From JACVRX01 sp963819885 (lineage in GTDB: Bacteria > Actinomycetota > Actinomycetes > Jiangellales > Jiangellaceae): a DNA stretch of 64,000 nt. Both the position numbers and the translations under genes were made by a program. The stretch covers positions 62,001 through 126,000 of the forward strand of contig CAWFXV010000023.1 in NCBI GenBank assembly GCA_963819885.1, read 5' to 3'. Positions 34,332 to 45,302 of this stretch are shown in pieces. The notes beneath the pieces were generated by a model. The model did no database searches. It was not told where the DNA came from and saw only the letters and a list, made by a program, of their open reading frames with translations. Within the stretch, counting starts at the first letter, position 1, and the number at the start of each line of letters is the position of its first letter.

Positions 34332-34486
34332 GGACGAAGCGCTTGCGATCGTGCGGCCGTTCCTCGACCCGCTTCTGCAGAACACCGCGAGCGGGTCATG
34401 GAGATCAGACCACCGAGCTTGGGCCTAGTTGGGCTGGCGCCACCAGGCTGAGCCGAATGCGTCGTTGTACCGCTGGGCCTGCAAGG

Positions 34487-34738
34487 CTATTGACCGTAGC
34501 GCTTCTCGACGGCATCGCCTGACGTGCCGAGCAATATGCCGATCGTGGCCCACGAGACACCGTGAGCTCGAGCAGCGTTGACGGCGACCGTGATCGCATG
34601 TTCGGCGGCATCCCGTGCCGTGATGGCCTCGCGCAATGCGACGTAGATCTCCACGCCGATGTCGTTCGGGCGACGGATTCTCGCCTCGTCCGGCACCTCG
34701 GGCGGATGATCCAGGTTCTCCTCGACGCTGCGCGCCAC
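34487..34738 (-). CDS. small HTH-like protein, paralogue A
   Basis: Protein of about 83 residues starting at a GTG at 34738 (a longer frame runs to 34864). A basic-acidic N terminus is followed by a helical region (REAITARDAAEHAITVAV) and a C-terminal HTH-like motif AARAHGVSWATIGILLGTSG, ending EKRYG. The same helix and motif occur in the protein at 35328-35630, on the other side of the cupin gene. These are probably small DNA-binding or sigma-like proteins of unknown role. Confidence 0.55.
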   Translation of the reverse strand: MARSVEENLDHPPEVPDEARIRRPNDIGVEIYVALREAITARDAAEHAITVAVNAARAHGVSWATIGILLGTSGDAVEKRYGQ

Positions 34739-34879
34739 CGTGATCACCTCTGGATCTCTGCGGGCCGCATCATCGGCGTCCTCGCGTGTCGCGCCCCCGC
34801 CCTGAGCGCTCGGTTCGACGAGGCGATTTTCGCACAGGGCAGCTGATCCAAGAGCCCGTAGCACGGAACGCGCACCAGC

Positions 34880-35308
34880 TCAGTCGGCCTTGGGCTTTGA
34901 GCTCCAGACCGGATCGTCGCCTGCCAACCACTCGGTATTGAAACGTGCTGCGCCGTGGATCGCGGTCAGCCGCAGCTCCCCTGAGCCGGTGTTGATGAAA
35001 CCGTGCGCCTCGCCGGGCGGGCTGACCACGACGTGGCCGGCGGCGACGATCACCGTCTGGTCGCCGATCCGAAACGTCGCCTGGCCCGACTCGACCACGA
35101 ACACCTCGGCGTAGGGGTGCCGGTGGAGCTTCGGCCCGGCGCCGGGCTGCGAATGCACGAGGATGACGGAGAACGGAACGTCACCGTGCTCAGCGCCGAC
35201 GAACTCGTGTGAATGCACGGTGTGCTCGAGCTCGTCGAACGGAATGATGCTGCCCGTCTGTCCGCCCTGATCGGTCACGATTCTCTCCGTTGATTTTGCG
35301 ATGCTCAC
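34880..35308 (-). CDS. cupin-domain protein
   Basis: Single-domain cupin of 142 residues. Motif 1 is GPKLHRHPYAEVFVVESG with the metal-binding His-X-His and Glu, and motif 2 is VVSPPGEAHGFINTG with the third His. It probably binds a divalent metal. Whether it is an enzyme, a sensor or a storage fold cannot be told. It sits between two paralogous small HTH-like genes on the same strand. Confidence 0.85.
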   Translation of the reverse strand: MSIAKSTERIVTDQGGQTGSIIPFDELEHTVHSHEFVGAEHGDVPFSVILVHSQPGAGPKLHRHPYAEVFVVESGQATFRIGDQTVIVAAGHVVVSPPGEAHGFINTGSGELRLTAIHGAARFNTEWLAGDDPVWSSKPKAD

Positions 35309-35327
35309 GTTGGAAGAAGGTCTGCAC

Positions 35328-35630
35328 TCAGATCGTGGCGGACCTGGAGGACGCAGAGGTGCCTGTCAACCGCCGACCGTAACGCTGACGAGCAGCCTCG
35401 CCCGACGTGCCGAGGACGGCGCCGATCTTGGACCAGGTGACGCCACGCGCTCGAGCGGCGTCAACGGCGACCGCAACGGCATGTTCGGCGTCCGCCCGTG
35501 CCGTGGCGGCATCACGCAGTGCGTCGTAAGTCTCCCGGTCGATCTCGTCCTCGGCACGAGGCTCGTATGACTCGGCTTTGTCGGCTAATTCCGAGGCGTG
35601 GTTCAGGATCTCCTGCAGACTGCGCGGCAT
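35328..35630 (-). CDS. small HTH-like protein, paralogue B
   Basis: Protein of 100 residues: an N-terminal helix (SLQEILNHASELADKAESYE), a helical middle (DAATARADAEHAVAVAVDAA) and the HTH-like motif ARARGVTWSKIGAVLGTSGE, followed by AARQRYGRR. It clearly shares its last 50 residues with the protein at 34487-34738. It ends 19 bases before the cupin start on the same strand, so it likely leads that small unit. Confidence 0.65.
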   Translation of the reverse strand: MPRSLQEILNHASELADKAESYEPRAEDEIDRETYDALRDAATARADAEHAVAVAVDAARARGVTWSKIGAVLGTSGEAARQRYGRRLTGTSASSRSATI

Positions 35631-35894
35631 TGGATCACCTCAGGAACTTCATGCGAGCAGGCATGGCGTGAATGATGACGGAGCGTTGCAGTTGCCACCG
35701 ACATTGAAAGATCCGACTGCCACGCCTGTGGACAGTGGTCAGCGGATCCACGGCGGTGGACGAGTGGAGCCGAGCCGTCAGGACGGCATCGCACCGGTCG
35801 GCGCTGTGGAGTCCGCCCACCCTCCGTCAGTGGCCGTCGTTAAGGTCTGCACGAAAGCGTAAGCCTGTGAGTTTGAACCGGGGAGGCGCGGCCC

Positions 35895-38800
35895 GTGCTG
35901 CACCTACACCGGTCCGAGCGCGCCGACTGCCTGGTCGACGGGCTCGCCGATGTGCTGCGCGAGCCGCCGGCCGATCCGTTCGCGCCGGAGGTCGTCGCGG
36001 TGCCGGCCCGAGGTGTCGAGCGGTGGGTCACCCAGCGGCTGTCGCACGTGCTCGGCACGTCGCCGGATGAACAGGACGGCGTCTGCGCCAACGTGCGGTT
36101 CCCGCACCCGTCGGCGCTGGTCGCCGACGCCCTGGCTCCGTGCCGCGGGAATCGAGCCCGACGAGGATCCGTGGCAGCCCGACCGGCTGGTCTGGCCGCT
36201 GCTGGAGACCATCGACGAGTGCGCGCCGCAGGAGTGGTGCGCGACGCTCGGGCGGCACCTCGGCATCGGCGACGCTGCGCTCGCCATCGAACCGGACGGC
36301 GGCTGGCCACCGCCCGCCATCTCGCCGCCCTGTACGACTCCTACGGCGCCCATCGTCCGTCGATGCTTCGGTCGTGGGCGGACGGCGACGACTCCGACGT
36401 GTCCGACGACCTGCGCTGGCAGGCCGAGCTGTGGCGGCAGGTGCGCGGCCGGGTCGGCCTGCCGAGCCCGGCCGAGCGCCTCGCCCCTGCCTGCCAGCGG
36501 CTGCGCACCGAGCCCGATCTCGTCGACCTGCCCGGCCGGCTGTCGCTGTTCGGGCCCACCCGGCTGACCACCGCGCAGCTCGAGGTCGTCGTCGCTCTCG
36601 CCGAGCACCGCGACGTCCACCTGTGGCTCCCGCATCCCTCCCCCGCCTTGTGGGAGCGGGTCGCTGCCTTCGCCGGCCCGGGCGAGGTCCCGAAGCGGCG
36701 TAACGACGCGACGGCCGACGTTCCCCGCAACGTCCTGCTGGCGAGTCTCGGCCGCGACTCCCGTGAGCTGCAGGTCCGCATCACGGCAGGCGCGGAGACC
36801 GTCGAGAACCATCACCATCCACTCGCTGAGCGTCCGCTGACCCTGCTCGGGCGGCTGCAGCAGTCATTGCAGGACGACGCCGAGCCGGTTCCGCATCCGA
36901 AGCCACTGCTCGAGCCCGCCGACCGAACCCTTCAGGTGCACGCCTGCCACGGCCCGCAGCGGCAGGTCGAGGTGCTGCGCGAGGTGCTGGTCGGCCTGCT
37001 TGCCGAGGACACCACCCTCGAGCCACGCGACGTGCTCGTCATGTGCCCGGACATCGAGGACTACGCGCCGCTGATCTCCGCGACGTTCGGCCTTGCCGAC
37101 GACACCGCAGCAGACGATAACCGCCACCCCGGCCACCGGCTCCGGGTCCGGCTCGCCGACCGGTCGCTGCGCCAGACCAATCCGCTGCTGGCCACAGTCG
37201 CGGCGCTGCTCGAGCTTGCCGACGCGCGGGTGACCGCCAGCCAGGTGCTCGACCTCGCCGCCTCGACACCGGTCCGCCGACGGTTCCGGTTTTCCGACGA
37301 CGACCTCGAACGGCTCCGCGGCTGGGTGGCGGCGTCAGGCATCCGCTGGGGGCTCGACGGCGAGCACCGCGCGCCGTACGACCTCGCCGCAATCCCGCAG
37401 AACACCTGGCGCACCGGCCTCGACCGCATCCTGCTGGGCGCCGCGATGGCCGAGGACGGGCTGCGCTGGATCGACAAGGCGCTTCCGCTGGACGACGTCG
37501 ACAGCAGCGACATCGACCTCGCCGGCCGGCTGGCCGAGCTGGTCGACCGGCTGGCGATCACGCTCGACGACCTCACCGGCGAGCACCCGCTCGCCCACTG
37601 GCTCGACACCCTCGGCGCCGGCATGGCCCGGCTCACTGACGTCACCGAGACCGACACCTGGCAGCTGGCCCAGGCCCAGCGCGAGCTCGCTCAGGTCGCT
37701 CAGGACGCCGCCGAACGCGCGGCGTCGATCATGCTGACGCTGGCCGACGTCCGCGCCCTGCTCGCCGACCGGCTGCGCGGGCGTCCGACCCGGGCCAACT
37801 TCCGCACCGGCGAGCTGACCATGTGCTCGATGGTGCCGATGCGCTCGGTGCCGCACCGGGTGGTCTGCCTGCTCGGGCTCGACGACGGCCGGTTCCCGCG
37901 CACAGCGAGTCTCGACGGCGACGACGTCCTCGCCCGCGACCCGCGAGTCGGCGAGCGCGACCCGCGCAGCGAGGACCGCCAGCTGCTGCTCGACGCGATT
38001 CTGGCCGCGAAAGACCACCTGGTCGTCCTCTACACCGGCGCCGACCCGCGCACCAACGCCCCGCGCCCACCCGCCGTGCCTGTCGGCGAGATCCTGGACG
38101 CAGCTGACGCCCTGGTCCGCACATCCGATGACCGCCCGGCGCGCGAGCACCTCGTCGTCCATCATCCGCTGCAGCCGTTCGACAAGCGCAACTTCGTCCC
38201 TGGCGAGCTCGGCGCCGAGGGTCCATTCAGCTTCGACCGGCAGTCACTGGCCGGAGCCGTCCGAGCCGGGCAATCCCGCCTCGCGCCAGGCTCGTTCCTA
38301 CATCCACCGCTGGCTCCGCCCGACGAGCCCGACGAACTCGCCCTCGACGACCTGATCGCGTTTCTCGAGCACCCGGCGAAGGCGTTCCTGCGGCAGCGGC
38401 TCGGCGTCACGCTGGTCGGCGACGACGAGGAGCTCGACGACGCGCTCGCCATCGAGCTCGACCCGCTGAACCGATGGGCGGTCGGCGACCGGCTGCTGCG
38501 TGCGCGGCTGTCCGGCGCCGACGCTTTGAGCTGCGTCCAGGCCGAGTGGCGACGGCAGACGCTCCCGCCGGGCGAGCTGGGCAAGCGGGTCGTCGACGGG
38601 GTCATGGCCGAGGTCGAGCCGCTGGTCGCGGCGAGCGAGGCGCTCCGCACCGGCTCCGCGCGGACGATCGACATCGCCGTCGACGTCACCGGCCGTCGCC
38701 TGGTCGGCACGGTCAGCGGAATCCACGACGGGACTGTCGTCCGCGTCGAGTACTCCCGGCTCTCCGCCAAGCACCGGCTGCGCGCGTGGGCGCAGCTGCT

Positions 38801-39269
38801 GGCTCTGACGTCGGCCCATCCGGACACAGCGTGGACGGCCGTGACGGTCGGCCGGGACCGAAGGGAAGGCGTCGCGGCATCACGCCTCGGACCCGTCGAC
38901 GAGGACACGGCCCGTCAGCATCTGGCCGAGCTGGTCGAGCTGCGGACACGAGGCCTGTGCGCGCCGCTTCCGCTCGCGGTCAAGACGTCGGCCGAATACG
39001 CCGCCAAGCGCGTGAACGCGACGGCCGCCAATGCGCAAGCCCTCGCGGAGAAGGAATGGGCGAGCGACCGGTACGAGGCCGAGCAGGCCGACCCCGCGCA
39101 CCGGTTGGTGTGGGGCGATCCGGCGCCGTTCGACGTCCTCCTCGCCGAGAAGGCCAGCGACGAGGAGCAGCCGATCGGCTGGCTCGGCGACGAGCCGCAC
39201 CGGTTCGGCGCGCTGGCCCGCCGGCTCTGGGAGCCGCTGCGGGCGGCCGAGAAGCTGGAGTCGGCATGA
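35895..39269 (+). CDS. recC: RecC subunit of RecBCD exonuclease V (locally out of frame)
   Basis: RecC homologue of about 1120 residues; RecC recognises Chi and splits the DNA strands for RecB and RecD. Typical parts: LHLHRSERADCLVDGLADVL at the GTG start, DPFAPEVVAVPARGVERWV, later EPRDVLVMCPDIEDYAPLI and VVCLLGLDDGRFPR. Between about 36132 and 36303 the reading frame is wrong: the family sequence (GIEPDEDPWQPDRLVWPLLE, then CATLGRHLGIGD) lies in another frame and two opposite single-base shifts restore it. The ORF stays open throughout, so the error is easy to miss. Its TGA overlaps the recB ATG by 4 bases. Confidence 0.88.
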   Translation: MLHLHRSERADCLVDGLADVLREPPADPFAPEVVAVPARGVERWVTQRLSHVLGTSPDEQDGVCANVRFPHPSALVADALAPCRGNRARRGSVAARPAGLAAAGDHRRVRAAGVVRDARAAPRHRRRCARHRTGRRLATARHLAALYDSYGAHRPSMLRSWADGDDSDVSDDLRWQAELWRQVRGRVGLPSPAERLAPACQRLRTEPDLVDLPGRLSLFGPTRLTTAQLEVVVALAEHRDVHLWLPHPSPALWERVAAFAGPGEVPKRRNDATADVPRNVLLASLGRDSRELQVRITAGAETVENHHHPLAERPLTLLGRLQQSLQDDAEPVPHPKPLLEPADRTLQVHACHGPQRQVEVLREVLVGLLAEDTTLEPRDVLVMCPDIEDYAPLISATFGLADDTAADDNRHPGHRLRVRLADRSLRQTNPLLATVAALLELADARVTASQVLDLAASTPVRRRFRFSDDDLERLRGWVAASGIRWGLDGEHRAPYDLAAIPQNTWRTGLDRILLGAAMAEDGLRWIDKALPLDDVDSSDIDLAGRLAELVDRLAITLDDLTGEHPLAHWLDTLGAGMARLTDVTETDTWQLAQAQRELAQVAQDAAERAASIMLTLADVRALLADRLRGRPTRANFRTGELTMCSMVPMRSVPHRVVCLLGLDDGRFPRTASLDGDDVLARDPRVGERDPRSEDRQLLLDAILAAKDHLVVLYTGADPRTNAPRPPAVPVGEILDAADALVRTSDDRPAREHLVVHHPLQPFDKRNFVPGELGAEGPFSFDRQSLAGAVRAGQSRLAPGSFLHPPLAPPDEPDELALDDLIAFLEHPAKAFLRQRLGVTLVGDDEELDDALAIELDPLNRWAVGDRLLRARLSGADALSCVQAEWRRQTLPPGELGKRVVDGVMAEVEPLVAASEALRTGSARTIDIAVDVTGRRLVGTVSGIHDGTVVRVEYSRLSAKHRLRAWAQLLALTSAHPDTAWTAVTVGRDRREGVAASRLGPVDEDTARQHLAELVELRTRGLCAPLPLAVKTSAEYAAKRVNATAANAQALAEKEWASDRYEAEQADPAHRLVWGDPAPFDVLLAEKASDEEQPIGWLGDEPHRFGALARRLWEPLRAAEKLESA

Positions 39270-42200
39270 CGTCCGTGATCGACGTCGCGCCGTTCGACGT
39301 CTGCGGTCCGCTGCCGACCGGCACCACGGTGCTGGAGGCCAGCGCCGGCACCGGCAAGACGTACACGATCGCCGCGCTCGCCACCCGGTACGTCGCCGAG
39401 GGCGTCGCCGAGTTGCCCGAGCTGATGCTCGTCACGTTCAGCCGGGCGGCAACTCAGGAGCTGCGCGAGCGGGTGCGAGAACGGCTGGTCACCGCAGAGC
39501 GTGGCCTGGCCGACCCGTCGAGTGCCAGGCTCGACCGCGACGACCCAGTGTTGGCCCTGCTCGCCGACGCGCCGGACGAGGAGGTCGTCAGGCGTCGGCA
39601 CCGGCTCACCCGCGCGCTAGCTGCGTTCGATGCGGCGACCATCGCGACCACGCACGGCTTCTGCCTGCAGATGCTGGCTGGACTGGGCATGGCCGGCGAC
39701 CTGGAGCCGGATGCGACGTTCGTCGAGGACGTCGACGATCTGGTGGTCGAGGTGGTGGGCGACCTGTACGTGCGCCGGTTCGCCGCCGAGACCGCGGAGC
39801 CTGCACTTGATCTGCGTACCGCGCTCATGGTCGCCCGGGCGGCGATCGGCGACCCGCAGGCAACGCTCGTCGAACCCGACGCCGCCGGACGGCTCGTCGG
39901 CTCACCTGCGCTACGCGTTGGCGGCAGACACAGAGAAAGAGGTGTATCGCCGCAAGCGGATGCGCCGCCTACTCGACTACGACGACCTGGTGAGCCGTCT
40001 CGACGACGCGCTGCGCGACCCGGTGCGCGGCGCGGCCGCAGTCGAGCGGGTCCGCTCGCGGTACCGGGTCGTGCTGGTCGACGAGTTCCAGGACACCGAT
40101 CCCGCTGCAGTGGCGGATTCTGGAGACCGCATTCCACGGCGCGACGACGCTGGTGCTCATCGGCGACCCGAAGCAGGCGATCTACGCCTTCCGCGGCGCC
40201 GACCTCGTCACCTACCTCGAGGCGACCGGCGCGGCGTCGGAGCACCGCACACTCGCCCGCAACTGGCGCAGCGACGAGGCACTGCTCACTGCGCTCGGGG
40301 CGGTGTTCCGGGGCGCGGCGCTGGGCGACGAGCGAATCCCGGTGCGCGATGTGGAGGCGTCGCAGGACGACGCCCGGCTGGAGGACGCCGGCCCGCCGCT
40401 GCGACTGCGGGTGGTGAAGCGCTCACTGGCCGACGTGTCCGACCGGGCGAAGATCACCGCGAAGGTGGCGCGGCGGATCGTCGCTGAGGACGTCGCGTGC
40501 GACATCGTCGGGCTGCTCGACGGCCCGGCTCGGCTGGCACTGGACGGCGTCGCGCGGCCGATCTCGCCCGGCGACATCGCGGTGCTGGTCCGCACGAACG
40601 ACCAGGCGGCGCTGGTCCGCGACACGCTGGCTACGGCGGGTGTCCCGGCCGTGCTCACCGGCAGCCGCAGCGTCTTCCTCGCGCCGACCGCCCGGGACTG
40701 GCTGTGCCTGCTGCGTGCACTGGAGCAGCCGCACCGGGCCGGGCTGGTGCGCGCCGCAGCGCTGACCCCGTTCGTCGGCTGGACACCGCGGCAGCTCGCC
40801 GACTCCGGCGACGCGGGCACCGACGAGCTTGGCCAGCTGCTGCGGTCATGGCGGGACGTGCTCGCCGCTCGCGGCGTCGCGGCGCTGCTGGAGGTCATGA
40901 CGTCGTCCGGGCTGGTCGAGCGGCTACTCGGCGCCGACGACGGCGAGCGCCGGCTCACCGACGTCCGGCACATCGGCCAGGCGCTGCACGCGGCGGCGGT
41001 GACCGGCCGGCTCGGCCTGGCGGCGATCGTCGAGTGGCTGCAGCGGCGGATCAATGAGGCGGCCGACGACGCGGCGGAGGAGCGCAGCCGTCGGCTGGAG
41101 TCCGACGCCGATGCGGTGCAGGTGGTGACCATCCACGGCGCCAAGGGCCTGCAGTTCCCGGTCGTCTACGTGCCGTACGGGTGGGACCGGTACGTGCCAG
41201 AGAACCCCGACCCGCTGCGACTGCACGCCGACGGCGGCACCCGGCTGCTCGACGTCGGCGGCAAGGACGGGCCAGGGTATTTGGAGCGCCGCGACGCGCA
41301 TCTCGCCGAGGAGCTGGGCGAGGACCTGCGGCTGCTCTACGTGGCGATGACCCGAGCCCGCTGCCAGGTCGTCGCGTGGTGGGTGCCCGCAACGACCGCC
41401 GAACACGCGCCCCTGAGCCGACTGCTGTTCAGCGACTTCGACCCGGCCGCGGAACCGCCCACCCGAGTTCGGCTGATGCGCGACGTGGACGTGCGCGGCC
41501 GCCTGGTCGACCTGTTCGCGTTCTCGGGCGGAACCGTCGCGGTCGAGGACGTGGGCGACGACCGGTCGGCTCGCTGGCAACCGGTCCTCGGCTCACCGCC
41601 TCTGCTGGCGGCCGCGGCCTTCGACCGCCGGCTGGACGAGGGCTGGCGCCGCACCTCCTACACCGGGCTCACCCGGTTCCTGCACGACGATGTGGTGCCC
41701 GACCCGGGCGTCGGCAGCGAGCCGGAGCTGGAGGTCGAGGAGCGGCAGGACGAGCCCGCGACTCCTGCCGTGGCGCCTGCGGCCTCGGCGGACCTGCTCG
41801 AAGAGGCGCTGCGCACCGTCCCCTCGCCGCTGGCCGACTTCCCGTCCGGCGCGGCGTTCGGAACCCTCGTCCACACCGTGCTGGAGCACGTCGACCCGGC
41901 CGCGGACGACCTCGCCGCCGAACTGCGCGATCGATGCACCGAGGCTGTAGAGCGGCGGTTCGGCACGCCGGTCGACCCGGGGGCCCTCGCCGAGGGCTTA
42001 CTTCCGCCGATCACAACCCCGCTCGGACCTCTTGCTGACGGTCGTCGTCTGCGCGACTTCCCGCTCGCCGACCGGCTGGCCGAGCTGGACTTCGAGCTGC
42101 CGCTGGCCGGCGGCGACCAGCCACGCGCCGACGACGCGACCGTCGCGGCCATCGCCGACTTGCTGCGCACCCACCTGCCGGCATCGGACCCACTGGCGCG

Positions 42201-42666
42201 GTACGCCGGCGCCCTCGATAGCCCAGGCCTGCGTGGCCAGCGGTTACGTGGCTACCTTTCCGGCAGTCTCGACGCCGTTCTCCGAGTGCGGTCGCCCGAC
42301 GGTGACGCCCGTTACGTCGTCGTGGACTACAAGACCAACTGGCTCGGCAGCTTCGGCCCATCCGGCGCCGAGCCGCTGACCGCCTGGGACTACCGGCCCG
42401 AGGCGATGGCCGCCGAAATGATCCACGCGCACTACCCACTGCAGGCACTGCTCTACTCCGTCGCGCTGCACCGGTTCTTGCGCTGGCGGCAGCCCGGCTA
42501 CGACCCGGCAACCCACCTCGGCGGTGTGCTCTACCTGTTTCTCCGCGGCATGTGTGGCCCGGACACCCCTGTCGTTGACGGCGCGCCGTGCGGCGTGTTC
42601 TCGTGGCAGCCGCCAGCGGCACTTGTCGAGGACATCTCCGTTTTATTCGACCGTGGTGCGCCATGA
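39266..42666 (+). CDS. recB: RecB helicase-nuclease subunit of RecBCD (two frameshifts)
   Basis: RecB homologue of about 1130 residues: an SF1A helicase with C-terminal nuclease. Walker A is LEASAGTGKTYTIA, followed by LVTFSRAATQELRERV and IATTHGFCLQML. Motif II is VVLVDEFQDTDP, with LIGDPKQAIYAFRGADL as motif III, and the nuclease centre is YVVVDYKTNWLG. Two frameshifts break it, near 39900 (between RLVG and HLRYALAADTEKEVYRRK) and near 40105 (one extra C in GATCCCGCTG, after which QWRILETAFHGATTLVLIG resumes). All domains are otherwise complete, so read errors are likely. Overlaps recC and recD by 4 bases each. Confidence 0.88.
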
Positions 42667-44547
42667 CCGTGCTGCTCGAGAATCCTCACGACGATCTTCA
42701 CGACGTGCGGCTGGCGACCCGAGCGCGGGGACTGCTCGCCGAGTTCAACGCCGCCGGAGTGCTCACCTCCGCCGACATCCACGTGGCTACGACCGTCGGC
42801 CGGCTGTGCGGCGAGTCAAACGATGACGTGCTACTCGCCGCGGCGCTCGCCGTACGGGCCGTCCGTGAGGGCTCGGTGTGCCTCGATCTCGCAGAAGCCC
42901 ACCGATCGGCCGGTGACGTCGATGATCCGGCCGACCTGAAAGCACTCCCCTGGCCCGAGCCCTCCGCCTGGCTGGCGGCTTGCGCCGAGAGCCCGGGGAT
43001 CGCAATAGGCGTCGACGGGCCGGAGGACCGCCCGCTGCGCCTCGTCGATGGCTTGCTCTATCTCGATCGTTACTGGCGGGAGGAGCAACTCGTCCGCGAT
43101 CAGCTGGACACCCGCACGTCCCGCACGCCGCCGGTTGTCGATACCGAACGGTTGCGCGCTGCGCGGAGATCGCCTCTTCCCCGGGGCGGCGCCCGACCTG
43201 CAGCGCCTCGCGGTGGCAGCCTGCGTCACCGGCTGGGTAACTGTGATCGCCGGCGGACCGGGCACCGGCAAGACCACGACGGTCGCCCGTTTGCTCGCCG
43301 TGCTTGCCGAGACGCTCGAAACGACGCCACGCGTGGCACTTGCCGCACCAACCGGCAAAGCGGCTGCGCGGATGCAGGAGGCGGTGACCGAGGAGTTCGC
43401 CCGCCTCACCCGCGAGGGGATCGACGTTCCACCCGCTCCCCCGGCCTCGACCCTGCACCGCCTGCTCGGCTGGCGCCCAGACTCACACAGCCGCTTCCGC
43501 TTCAACCGGCACAACCACCTGCCGTACGACCTGATCGTCGTCGACGAGACCTCGATGGTGTCTCTGACCCTGATGTCCCGGCTGCTGGAAGCGATGCGCC
43601 CGGACGCACAGCTCGTCCTGGTTGGCGACCCCGACCAGCTCGCCTCCGTCGAGGCCGGCGCCGTGCTCGGTGACCTGGTCCGCCGCCGACCCCGTCCCGT
43701 ACCGGACGACCGATCTACCTACCTCTCCTCGCTGCTACCGGGGGACGTCCAACCCGTTGATGAGGTCGAAACCGAGCTCCGCACCGACGTGGTCAGGCTG
43801 CGGACGGTCCATCGTTACGGCGGCGCAATCGCCGAACTAGCCGAAGCAATCCGTCGCGGCCGCGCCGACGACGTCATGGCCGTCCTTCGCCGGGGCGACC
43901 CACAGGTCGAATTCGTCGAGACCGACCTGGATGCCCGCAATCCAGCCGGCCTCGACGGCCTCCGTGCCGATGTCGTGAACGCGGGCCGAGCACTCATCGA
44001 AGCGGCGTTCGCCGGCGACGCGCCCGCCGCCCTAGAAGCGCTGGACCAACACCGCCTGCTGTGCGCCCACCGTCGCGGCCCATACGGCGTCGCCCGCTGG
44101 AGCCAAGAGGTCGAGCGCTGGCTCGCCGCCGCCGTACCTGAATTCGAACCCGATCGAGAGTGGTACATCGGCCGCCCGCTCATCATCACCGCCAATGACT
44201 ACGAGCTCGGCCTCTTCAACGGCGACGCCGGTGTCGTCATCGACCGCAGCACTACCGGCCCCGCTGCCGTCTTCACCCGTGGAACCGACGTCATCGAAGT
44301 CGCACCCAGCCGACTCGACGCCGTCCAAACCGTCCACGCCATGACCGTCCATCGCGCCCAAGGCAGCCAGTTCGCCCGAGTCTCCGCCCTCCTCCCGCCG
44401 TCTGAATCGCCGCTCCTCACCCGCGAGCTGCTCTACACCGCCGTGACCCGGGCCCGCCAGTCCGTACGAGTCCTCGGGAGCGAGGCCTCGATCCGCACCG
44501 CCGTCGACCGACCAATCGTGCGAGCAAGCGGATTCAGGTCCCGTTGA
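42663..44547 (+). CDS. recD: RecD helicase subunit of RecBCD (one frameshift)
   Basis: RecD homologue of about 628 residues, SF1B 5'-3' helicase. An N-terminal domain (LLAEFNAAGVLTSADIHVA, then VDGLLYLDRYWREEQLV) is followed near 43165 by a frame change, after which DRLFPGAAPDLQRLAVAACV leads to Walker A (IAGGPGTGKTTTVARLL), motif II VVDETSMV, GDPDQLASVEAG, and the C-terminal MTVHRAQGSQFARV and LYTAVTRARQSVRVL. The ATG overlaps the recB stop. With RecC and RecB it would process double-strand breaks and degrade linear DNA, including phage DNA. Confidence 0.87.
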
Positions 44548-44673
44548 TCGTGTTCACGTTGACACGGTGATGTCTGCTGGCATCGGCTCGTCCACAGATC
44601 CTGTCGCCACGCTCGCGCCCGATCAGATGGTCCGGCACGCTCGCTTGAGCCGAACCGTCGAAAGGCTGGCACC

Positions 44674-45030
44674 ATGGTGGCTGACGAGCGAGCCAGGCAC
44701 GAGCTACACGGCCGACTGGCTGACGTACTTGGATCCAAGGAGGCGACGACTCTGATGAGCCTGCTCCCTCCTGTTGGTTGGGCCGACGTCGCCACCAAGT
44801 ACGACCTCGAAGGCCTGGGCAGGGAGCTTCGCGCGGAGATCGGACAACTGCGCAGCGAACTACACGGCGAGATCGGTCAACTGCGTGGGGAGTTCCGCGG
44901 AGACATCGGGCAGCTGCGCGCAGAGTTTCACCGCGAACTGGGTGTACATACCCGAACTTTGATGATCAGCATGCTCACCATGGCGATAGCGGTGGCCGGG
45001 CTCGCGTTCGGGGCCGCCAGCCTGATCTGA
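44674..45030 (+). CDS. coiled-coil protein with C-terminal membrane anchor
   Basis: Protein of 118 residues. An N-terminal helical part (RARHELHGRLADVLGSKEAT) leads to PPVGWADVATKYDLE, then three near-identical 11-residue units (EIGQLRSELHG type) that form a coiled coil, and one C-terminal transmembrane helix (MISMLTMAIAVAGLAFGAAS). Small tail-anchored proteins of this layout are common in Actinobacteria and resemble DUF1640/CCDC90-like proteins. Function unknown. It follows recD by 126 bases on the same strand. Confidence 0.7.
   Translation: MVADERARHELHGRLADVLGSKEATTLMSLLPPVGWADVATKYDLEGLGRELRAEIGQLRSELHGEIGQLRGEFRGDIGQLRAEFHRELGVHTRTLMISMLTMAIAVAGLAFGAASLI
44836..44934 (+). repeat. three 33-base imperfect tandem repeats inside a gene
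   Basis: Units at 44836-44868, 44869-44901 and 44902-44934 encode EIGQLRSELHG, EIGQLRGEFRG and DIGQLRAEFHR. The 11-residue period is a hendecad coiled-coil repeat. The number of units may vary between strains. Confidence 0.75.
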
Positions 45031-45302
45031 CCCGCAGGGTTCTACACCCAGACCAGGGCGTGACGTCGCGCCAGTCGTGTCGTGCGGTCGACCTGTCGGC
45101 GGTGGCCCACATACTTGAGCCACTTCGGCCAGCCAGCACGAAAGGTGTCGACAGGTGGCGCACGACCTCCGGCCCTTCGAGCACCTCACCGCACCAACGC
45201 CGCGCTTTCACCTGCGGCCCGAGGAGGTCCGGGTGACAACGGTCCAGCGTGCGCTGTTCAATCACCGGCCTGAATCCGCGGCCGCGCCGCGGATGGCGGC
45301 GT

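Noticed and set aside
44836..44934. Tandem repeats as a possible CRISPR or minisatellite
   Set aside because: They lie within a coding frame and encode a coiled-coil unit with no spacers.
45031..45302. Plus-strand frame of about 60 codons in the gap before Uma2
   Set aside because: No start context or family resemblance; no other feature was seen in this gap.
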